Source: Actinomycetes bacterium
GTDB taxonomy: Bacteria; Actinomycetota; Actinomycetes; Actinomycetales; Microbacteriaceae
Assembly (NCBI GenBank): GCA_023432005.1
Contig: JAEYVF010000078.1
Location: 1 to 12,451, forward strand
Direction: 5' to 3'
DNA: 12,451 bases
Shown here: positions 6,747 through 12,451 of the stretch, piece after piece
How the letters are laid out: each line of letters starts with the position of its first letter
Position numbering within the stretch: position 1 is the first letter of the stretch
Position numbers and translations under genes: made by a program
Notes under the pieces: generated by a model
Seen by the model: only the letters and a program-made list of their open reading frames with translations
Told to the model about the DNA's origin: nothing
The model's database searches: none

Positions 6747-8570
6747 ATGCCTCAGCTCACCACCACCGCCCCCGCACGGGGCACCATCCGCACCCTCGCG
6801 CGCATCTACCCCTTCGTACGGCCGTTCCTCGCGCGCACCGTCATCAGCCTCTTCGTCTACGTCGCGCTCGTGCTCGTCTCGCTGAGCGTGCCGGTCGTGC
6901 TGCAGTGGATCATCGACGGGCCGCTCGCCTCCGGCGATACCGCCCAGGTGTGGCCGGCCGCCGGGATCGTGCTCGCGCTCGGCGTGGCCGAGGGGCTGCT
7001 CATCATGCTGCGCCGCTGGCTCGTGCTGACGCCCTCGACCCATATCGAGGCGAGCATGCGCAACGCGCTCTACGCGAAGCTGCAGGATCTGCCGGTCGCG
7101 TTCCACGACCGCTGGCAGTCCGGTCAGCTGCTCTCGCGATCCATGGGCGACCTCGGCACGATCCGCCGCTGGCTCGCCTTCGGCGTGATCCTGCTGGTCG
7201 GCAACGTCGTCGTGATCCTCGTGGGCTTCGGCATCCTGTTCACCTGGTCGTGGCAGCTCGCGCTCGTGTTCATCCTCGCGTCGGTGCCCATGTGGGTCGT
7301 CGGGTTCCGTTTCGAGCACCGCTACTCGATCGTGTCGCGTCGCGCGCAGGACCAGCAGGGCGACCTCGCGACGACGGTCGAGGAGTCGGTGCACGGCATC
7401 CGTGTGCTGAAGGCCTTCGGCCGCGGGCGGCACAGCCTCGAGAACTTCCTGCGTCAGGCGGAGGAGCTGCGCGGCACCGAGCTCGAGAAGGCGCGCGCGA
7501 TCGCGGGGCTCTGGTTGTGGCTCCTGCTCATCCCGGATGTCGCGTTCGCGCTGTCGCTGCTGGGCGGCGTCGTGCTCGCCGCGGGCGGGCAGCTCACGGT
7601 GGGCGGTCTCATCGCGTTCTTCGCGGCCGCGGCGGTGCTGCGCTGGCCGATCGAGTCGATCGGATGGCTGCTGTCGATGACGTTCGAGACCCGCACGGCC
7701 GTCGAGCGCATCTTCGAGGTGCTCGACGAACCGAACCCCATCCGCGACCCCGAGGAGCCTCAGACGATCGCGGAGCCTCGCGGGCGCCTCGTGTTCGAGG
7801 ACGTGCACTTCCGCTACCAGGACTCGCCGGCATCCGTGCCCGACCTGCTCGACGACATCCGCCTCGAACTCGAGCCGGGCGAGACGATGGCGCTCGTGGG
7901 GCTCACGGGATCGGGCAAGACCACGCTCACGGCCCTCGCGACACGCCTCTACGACGTGACGGGCGGTCGCGTGCTGCTCGACGGCGTCGACATCCGCGAC
8001 CTCACGCGCGAGGAGCTGCGGGCCCGGGTCGCGATGGCGTTCGAGGAGGCGACGCTCTTCTCGGCGTCGGTGCGCGAGAACGTGCTGCTCGGTCGGCCCG
8101 AGCTCGACCTCGACTCGCCCGAGGCGGATGCCGTGCTCGCGGAGGCGCTCGAGATCGCGCAGGCGGACTTCGTCGAGCGCCTGCCGATGGGCGTCGACAC
8201 GACGATCGGCGAGGAGGGCCTGAGCCTCTCGGGCGGTCAGCGGCAGCGCATCGCGCTCGCGCGTGCGGTCGCGGCCCGGCCGTCGGTGCTCGTGCTCGAC
8301 GACCCCCTGTCGGCGCTCGACGTCGACACGGAGGCGCGCGTCGAGGCCGGTCTGCGTCGGGTGCTCGCCGAGACGACGGCGCTCGTCGTGGCGCACCGCC
8401 CGTCGACCGTCATGCTCGCCGACCGCGTCGCCCTGCTCGAGCACGGCCGCATCACGGATGTCGGCCGCCACTCGGAGCTGCTCGAGCGCAACGCCCACTA
8501 CCGTCACGTGATCTCGTCCCTCGACGACGATCGCGATACCGAGGAGACCCGCGAGGAGGTGGTCCTGTGA
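6747..8570 (+). CDS. ABC exporter half-transporter, degenerate-site subunit (permease-ATPase fusion)
   Basis: This 607-residue inner-membrane protein has an exporter-type six-helix domain (about 25-325) followed by an ABC ATPase domain (about 346-590). Walker A is GLTGSGKTT (385-393, Lys391), the signature LSGGQ is at 494-498, and the H-loop His is 550. Two positions depart from the consensus: the Q-loop has Glu433 (AMAFEEATLF) instead of Gln, and the residue after the Walker B Asp518 is Asp519 (VLDDPLSALD) instead of the catalytic Glu. This is the pattern of the degenerate-site partner in heterodimeric exporters such as TM287/288, with the next gene as its mate. The substrate is unknown; drugs or lipids are usual for the family. 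The ATG at 6747 has no Shine-Dalgarno sequence, although a 25-codon ORF with a strong one lies upstream. The 3' end overlaps the next gene by GTGA. Confidence 0.94.
   Translation: MPQLTTTAPARGTIRTLARIYPFVRPFLARTVISLFVYVALVLVSLSVPVVLQWIIDGPLASGDTAQVWPAAGIVLALGVAEGLLIMLRRWLVLTPSTHIEASMRNALYAKLQDLPVAFHDRWQSGQLLSRSMGDLGTIRRWLAFGVILLVGNVVVILVGFGILFTWSWQLALVFILASVPMWVVGFRFEHRYSIVSRRAQDQQGDLATTVEESVHGIRVLKAFGRGRHSLENFLRQAEELRGTELEKARAIAGLWLWLLLIPDVAFALSLLGGVVLAAGGQLTVGGLIAFFAAAAVLRWPIESIGWLLSMTFETRTAVERIFEVLDEPNPIRDPEEPQTIAEPRGRLVFEDVHFRYQDSPASVPDLLDDIRLELEPGETMALVGLTGSGKTTLTALATRLYDVTGGRVLLDGVDIRDLTREELRARVAMAFEEATLFSASVRENVLLGRPELDLDSPEADAVLAEALEIAQADFVERLPMGVDTTIGEEGLSLSGGQRQRIALARAVAARPSVLVLDDPLSALDVDTEARVEAGLRRVLAETTALVVAHRPSTVMLADRVALLEHGRITDVGRHSELLERNAHYRHVISSLDDDRDTEETREEVVL
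8553..8560 (+). promoter_or_regulatory. Strong ribosome binding site for the second ABC subunit
   Basis: GAGGAGGT lies inside the end of the first ABC gene, six bases before the GTG at 8567. It fixes that GTG as the start, overlapping the upstream stop as GTGA, and implies tightly coupled, near-equal synthesis of both subunits. Confidence 0.8.
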
Positions 8571-10378
8571 GCGTGCTCGAGGGTGTCGAGGGCGAGGACC
8601 GCCAGGACTACACGCGCGAGGAGAGCCGCGCGATGCGCGCGCGCTCGTCGCGCCTGCTCGGGTCGCTGCTGCGCCCCCTGCGCGGACGCGTCGTCGCTGC
8701 GATGATCATCGTCGCGACGAGCACCGCGTTGCAGACGGCGGGGCCCCTGCTCATCGCATTCGGCATCGACGCGGGCCTGCCCGCGATCATCGAGCGCCGG
8801 GATGCCATGCCGCTCGCCGTCGTCGTGCTGCTGTACCTGGGCGCCGCGATCGTGGGGGCTGTGCTCATGTGGCACTACACGATGCTCGCGGCGCGCATCA
8901 GCCAGGCGTTCCTCTACGACTTGCGAGGGCGCATCTACCGGCATGCGCAGCTGCTGAGCCTCGAGTTCCACGAGAGCTATACCTCGGGTCGCATCATCGC
9001 CCGGCAGACGAACGACCTCGACTCGATCCGCGAGCTGCTCGACTCGGGCATCCAGGGGCTCATCCGAGGCGTGCTGTACATGGTGTTCATCGCCGTGACG
9101 CTCGTGTTCCTCGACCCGTTGTCGGCGCTCGTGATCGCGTGCTCGCTGCCGATCCTCGCCCTGCTCACGCGCTGGTTCCAGGTGACGTCGCAGCGCGCGT
9201 TCCGTGCGACGCGCGTGCACTCTGCGCGCCTCATCGTGAAGTTCGTCGAGACCATGACGGGCATCCGCGCGGTCAAGGCCTTCCGTGCCGAGAAGCGCAA
9301 CGAGGCCGAGTTCGGCGAGCACGTCGAGAACTACCGCGCGGCCAACGCGAAGGCGATCGGCGTGTTCGGGGTGTTCGACCCGAGCCTCGTCGTGATCGGC
9401 AACGTCGTCGTCGCGGTCGTGCTGCTCGTCGGCGGGCTGCGGGTCGCCGACGGATCGCTCGCCGTCGGCGTGCTGCTCGCGGCCCTCATGTACACGCGTC
9501 GCTTCTTCGACCCCATGGAGGAGATGGCGCAGTTCTACAACTCGTATCAGTCGGCCGCCGCGGCGCTCGAGAAGATCTCGGGGGTGCTCGAGGAGAACCC
9601 GAGCGTGCCGGACCCCGCGAAGCCCGTCGACCTGTGGGAGGCGAAGGGCGCGCTCGACTTCGAGGGCGTGCGGTTCGCGTACCGCGAGGACCGTGTCATC
9701 CTGCCGGACTTCGAGCTGCACATCCCGGCCGGCCAGACGGTCGCGCTCGTCGGGTCGACGGGCGCCGGCAAGTCGACGCTCGCGAAGCTCGTGGCCCGCT
9801 TCTACGATCCGAGCGCGGGCACCGTGCGCCTCGACGGCGTCGACCTGCGGGAGCTGCATCCGAAGGACCTGCGCCGCGCGATCGTCATGGTCACGCAGGA
9901 GGCGTACCTCTTCTCGGGGACCGTCGCCGACAACATCGCGCTCGGCAAGCCGGGGGCGTCGCTCGACGAGATCCGCGCGGCGGCGCGTGCCGTCGGGGCC
10001 GACACCTTCATCGAGGAGCTCCCGGACGGGTACGACACCGACGTGAACAAGCGCGGCGGGCGGGTGTCGGCGGGCCAGCGGCAGCTGCTGTCGTTCGCGC
10101 GCGCGTTCCTCGCGGATCCCGCCGTGCTCATCCTCGACGAGGCGACGGCGTCGCTCGACATCCCGAGCGAGCGGCTCGTGCAGGAGGGGCTCACGACCCT
10201 GCTCGCCGACCGCACCGCGATCGTCATCGCGCACCGCCTGTCGACCGTCGCGATCGCCGACCGCGTGCTCGTCATGGAGCACGGCCGCATCGTCGAGGAC
10301 GGCACCCCCGCGGAGCTCATCGGCGGCACGGGTCGCTTCGCGACGCTGCACAAGGCGTGGCGCGACTCGCTCGTCTGA
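8567..10378 (+). CDS. ABC exporter half-transporter, catalytic-site subunit (permease-ATPase fusion)
   Basis: This is a 603-residue partner of the preceding protein with the same layout: a charged N-terminus of about 30 residues, six membrane helices (about 40-335) and an ATPase domain (about 361-595). Walker A is GSTGAGKST (396-404, Lys402), the Q-loop Gln is 444 (VTQEAYLF), Walker B is LILDEATAS with the catalytic Glu525, and the H-loop His is 556 (AHRLST). The signature motif is VSAGQ (500-504) rather than LSGGQ. Put together with the first subunit, one composite site is complete (this Walker A/B with the partner's LSGGQ) and the other is degenerate, exactly as in TM287/288- or LmrCD-type exporters. 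The GTG start at 8567 is set by a strong ribosome binding site and the GTGA overlap. The last codons and stop form the first of three direct repeats that continue into the spacer. Confidence 0.95.
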   Translation: MSVLEGVEGEDRQDYTREESRAMRARSSRLLGSLLRPLRGRVVAAMIIVATSTALQTAGPLLIAFGIDAGLPAIIERRDAMPLAVVVLLYLGAAIVGAVLMWHYTMLAARISQAFLYDLRGRIYRHAQLLSLEFHESYTSGRIIARQTNDLDSIRELLDSGIQGLIRGVLYMVFIAVTLVFLDPLSALVIACSLPILALLTRWFQVTSQRAFRATRVHSARLIVKFVETMTGIRAVKAFRAEKRNEAEFGEHVENYRAANAKAIGVFGVFDPSLVVIGNVVVAVVLLVGGLRVADGSLAVGVLLAALMYTRRFFDPMEEMAQFYNSYQSAAAALEKISGVLEENPSVPDPAKPVDLWEAKGALDFEGVRFAYREDRVILPDFELHIPAGQTVALVGSTGAGKSTLAKLVARFYDPSAGTVRLDGVDLRELHPKDLRRAIVMVTQEAYLFSGTVADNIALGKPGASLDEIRAAARAVGADTFIEELPDGYDTDVNKRGGRVSAGQRQLLSFARAFLADPAVLILDEATASLDIPSERLVQEGLTTLLADRTAIVIAHRLSTVAIADRVLVMEHGRIVEDGTPAELIGGTGRFATLHKAWRDSLV

Positions 10379-10413
10379 CCGCGAATCGTCTGAGGGAAGC
10401 TCTCGTCTGAGGG
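10371..10413 (+). repeat. Three direct repeats of TCGTCTGA before the regulator
   Basis: TCGTCTGA occurs at 10371-10378, 10386-10393 and 10403-10410; the second and third extend to TCGTCTGAGGG. Start-to-start distances are 15 and 17 bases. The first copy encodes the last codons and stop of the second ABC gene. The third covers the expected -35 region of the regulator promoter, so the array could be an operator; a local duplication is the alternative. Confidence 0.55.
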
Positions 10414-10444
10414 GCGGGTGTCGTAGCATTCACCTCACCCGCCC
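10412..10444. promoter_or_regulatory. 9-bp inverted repeat flanking the regulator's -10 box
   Basis: GGGCGGGTG (10412-10420) and CACCCGCCC (10436-10444) are perfect inverted repeats 15 bases apart, with the -10 box TAGCAT between them and the right arm ending directly at the ATG. In DNA it looks like an operator. In RNA reading through from the ABC operon it would form a 9-bp GC stem that could end transcription or mask the start of the regulator gene. Confidence 0.5.
10424..10429 (+). promoter_or_regulatory. -10 box for the BTAD/NB-ARC regulator
   Basis: TAGCAT fits TAnnnT. Transcription would start near 10436, giving a leader of only about 9 bases before the ATG at 10445. There is no Shine-Dalgarno sequence in so short a leader. 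No clear -35 box is present; the third TCGTCTGA repeat lies there. Confidence 0.45.
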
Positions 10445-12451
10445 ATGACCCGTCCACGACCACCCGCCGCCACGACGTCCGGCGCGCCCGTGCGCATCGA
10501 GCTGCTCGACGGCGTCGTCGTGCACGTCGGCGCGGAGCGCGTCGAGCTCACGGGCAGGCCGCTGGCGCTCGTGGCGCGCCTCGCGCTCGAGCCCGGCGTG
10601 CGCGTGCCCCTCGCCGTGCTCGCCGAGGAGCTCTGGCGTGAGCCGCCGCCGAGCGTCGACGTGACGTTGCGCTCGATCGTCTCGCGTCTGCGGCGCGGGC
10701 CGCTCGGCCCCTTCCTCGACGGCGGGCGCGGCGGGTACCTGCTCGACGTCGAGCCGGGGAACGTCGACATCGTGGCCCTGCGGCTCGCGGTGCGCGCTGC
10801 TCGCGAGCCGGATGCGCGCCGGGCGGCGCTCGAGCTCGTCGAACGCGCGTGGACGGGCCGCGCGCTCGCCGGTCTCGACGACGCGCCCTTCGCGCGGCGG
10901 GAGGCCGAGCGTCTCGACGAGGAGCACCTCGCCGCGATCGAGGAGCTCGCGGAGCTGCGCGTCGCCGACGGCGAGACGGAGGCCGCGGTGCGGTCCCTCG
11001 CGGAGCTCGCGCGCCGGCATCCGCTCGCCGAGCGACCCGTCGAGCTGCTCGCGCGCGCTCTCGCGGCGGCGGGACGCGACGGCGAGGCCCTGAGCGCGAT
11101 CGACGAGCTCGGCGCCCGCATCGAGGCGGAGCTCGGGATCGACCTGCCCGCGGCGCTCGTCGCCCTGCGCACCTCGATCCTCCGGCGCGAGGTCGCGCCC
11201 GCCTCCGCAGCCGAGCCCGAGCGGCTCGGCGTGCCGCTGCCTATCACGGGGTTCGTCGGCCGCCGCTCCGAGCTCGCGGCCGTCGTCGAGGCGCGCGCCC
11301 GCTCGCGCCTCGTGACGATCCTCGGACCGGGAGGCGTCGGCAAGACGCGTCTCGCGATCGAAGCCGTGCGCCGTGACGCCGCGGGCGACCGCCGCCAGGT
11401 CTTCCTCGACCTCGTTCCCTCCCGCGGGCTGCCGGATGCGCTCACGGCGCTCGCGGAGCGGCTCGGCGCCGTGCGCCCCGACCTCGACACGCTCGCGCGC
11501 ATCCTCCGCGACGTCCCGACGCTCCTCGTGCTCGACAACGCGGAGCACATGCGCGAGGACGCGGCCGCGCTCGCCACGGGGCTCCTCGCGCGCTGCGACG
11601 GCCTCGCCGTGCTCGTCACGAGCCGCGACCCGCTGCGCGTGCCGGGCGAGCGCCGCGTCAAGGTCGAGCCGATGCTCGGCGACGAGCTCGCGGATGCCGT
11701 GGAGCTCTTCGCGGCGCGCGCCGCCGACATCGACCCCGGCTTCCGCCTCGACGCCGCGACGGAGCCCCTCGTGCGCACCCTCGCGGCGAGCCTCGACGGC
11801 ATCCCGCTCGCGCTCGAGCTCGCGGCGGCGCGCCTGCCCTCGCGCTCCCTCGCGGAGCTCGTCGAGGACATCCGTCGACGCGGTCTCGTGGGCGGCTCAC
11901 CCGGTGTCGCGCGGCACGAGAGCGTGACGGCGATGGTCGAGTGGAGCACCGATCTGCTGACTCCCGCGCAACGGGAGCTGCTCGGGCAGCTCGGCGGCTT
12001 CGCGGGCCCCTTCTCGCGCGACGCCGCCGTCGCGATCTGCGAGGCGCCGGATGCCGACGTCGCCGAGCTGCTGCACGACCTCGTGGAGCGCTCGCTCGTG
12101 TCGACCTCCCGCCTCGCCGACGGCTCGACCTCCTACCGCCTCCTCATAGCCGTGCGCGAGATCGCGCGGGGACGCCACGCGGGCGACCGCGAGCGGTGGG
12201 GAGCGCGTCACCGCCACTGGCACGCCGATCTGGTCGACCGCGAGCGGCCCCGGCTCTACACGGCCGACGAGGCCGAGGCGACGGCCGTGCTCGAGCGCGC
12301 GGCGCACGACATCGCGGCGGCGCTCGCCGACGCCGTCGCGGCGGGTGACCGGGTGGCGGCGCTCCGCATCGCGGGCGGCATGGCGCGCGTGTGGTACCGG
12401 CGCTCCGCCCTCGTCGAGGGGGTCGCGCGTCTCGAGGAGGCGCTCGCCGTC
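10445..12451 (+). CDS. AfsR/SARP-like transcriptional regulator: winged helix, BTAD and NB-ARC (STAND) domains, 3'-truncated by window edge
   Basis: The frame is open from the ATG at 10445 to the last base: 669 codons without a stop. After a Pro/Ala-rich tail, residues about 15-108 form an OmpR-type DNA-binding domain (VTLRSIVSRLRR recognition region, then GGYLLDV). Residues about 109-255 match the bacterial transcriptional activation domain (helical repeats ending EAELGIDLPAALVALR). The STAND ATPase begins with FVGRRSEL (270-277) and has a P-loop GPGGVGKT (294-301, Lys300), Walker B LLVLDN (360-365), VTSRDPLRVPGE (from 391) and DGIPLALELAAARL (451-464). The rest looks like winged-helix plus the start of a helical repeat sensor. 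Such proteins activate transcription, often of secondary metabolism or transport genes, after ATP-dependent self-assembly. It follows the ABC exporter on the same strand, with its own promoter. The missing C-terminus is probably several hundred residues. A target cannot be read from the sequence. Confidence 0.9.
   Translation, partial: MTRPRPPAATTSGAPVRIELLDGVVVHVGAERVELTGRPLALVARLALEPGVRVPLAVLAEELWREPPPSVDVTLRSIVSRLRRGPLGPFLDGGRGGYLLDVEPGNVDIVALRLAVRAAREPDARRAALELVERAWTGRALAGLDDAPFARREAERLDEEHLAAIEELAELRVADGETEAAVRSLAELARRHPLAERPVELLARALAAAGRDGEALSAIDELGARIEAELGIDLPAALVALRTSILRREVAPASAAEPERLGVPLPITGFVGRRSELAAVVEARARSRLVTILGPGGVGKTRLAIEAVRRDAAGDRRQVFLDLVPSRGLPDALTALAERLGAVRPDLDTLARILRDVPTLLVLDNAEHMREDAAALATGLLARCDGLAVLVTSRDPLRVPGERRVKVEPMLGDELADAVELFAARAADIDPGFRLDAATEPLVRTLAASLDGIPLALELAAARLPSRSLAELVEDIRRRGLVGGSPGVARHESVTAMVEWSTDLLTPAQRELLGQLGGFAGPFSRDAAVAICEAPDADVAELLHDLVERSLVSTSRLADGSTSYRLLIAVREIARGRHAGDRERWGARHRHWHADLVDRERPRLYTADEAEATAVLERAAHDIAAALADAVAAGDRVAALRIAGGMARVWYRRSALVEGVARLEEALAV

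Noticed and set aside
6905..8566. Upstream extension of the second ABC gene's frame, giving a 1157-residue fusion
   Set aside because: The frame is merely open through the first ABC gene; its translation there is Arg/Ala-rich nonsense. The true start at 8567 has a strong ribosome binding site and the GTGA overlap.
6747..8570. First ABC gene as a decayed, inactive copy because the catalytic Glu is missing
   Set aside because: The frame is intact, all other motifs are kept, and Asp at this position is the normal state of one subunit in heterodimeric exporters; the partner gene supplies the Glu.
10371..10413. Canonical SARP box
   Set aside because: The repeats are 15 and 17 bases apart and do not match the TCGAG-type heptamers with an 11-base period, so I report them only as unassigned repeats.
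11658..12307. Minus-strand open frames across the end of the regulator gene
   Set aside because: They are antisense to a continuous BTAD/NB-ARC coding frame with clear motifs and show no recognisable domain.

Overview
The window is chromosomal DNA from a high-GC Gram-positive bacterium (Actinomycetota), most likely the family Microbacteriaceae. The evidence is a third codon position dominated by G and C, GTG starts, promoters of the TAnnnT type lying a few bases from start codons, the neighbour pair perM-purN, and a strong excess of the hexamer GGATGC/GCATCC. There are seven large genes, two of them cut by the window edges, and one short candidate leader ORF. I see no tRNA, rRNA, CRISPR array, insertion sequence or prophage gene.

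Layout. Positions 2-1420 hold the C-terminal 85% of PTS enzyme I (ptsI), followed by a hairpin. Positions 1471-4910 hold perM (DUF6350 membrane protein), purN and purH. perM and purN each look leaderless, with an identically spaced TAGGnT box in front of a GTG. purN and purH overlap by ATGA. An 18-bp perfect hairpin at 4919-4957 separates purH from the convergent gene at 4968-6371 (minus strand), an AzgA/PbuG-type NCS2 purine permease. A 375-base divergent spacer (6372-6746) carries both outward promoters, a 25-codon ORF with a strong Shine-Dalgarno sequence, and two hairpins. It leads into two ABC half-transporters (6747-8570 and 8567-10378) that overlap by GTGA. A 66-base spacer with three direct repeats and a 9-bp inverted repeat around a -10 box precedes a large BTAD/NB-ARC (AfsR-like, SARP-STAND) regulator that runs off the right edge (10445-12451).

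How the genes work together. purN and purH carry out the first folate-dependent formyl transfer and the last two steps of IMP synthesis; the facing permease probably imports purine bases for salvage. The two ABC subunits form a classic heterodimeric exporter with one degenerate ATP site (the first subunit has Asp in place of the catalytic Glu; the second has a non-canonical signature motif). The adjacent AfsR-like regulator may sense or control the same process, but this is inference from position only.

Most of the window is ordinary core metabolism. The parts most worth a second look are regulatory: the possible leader-peptide/attenuator unit in front of the ABC exporter, and the repeat-dense promoter of the regulator. 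I did not find a gene cluster that I would call a new biological system.
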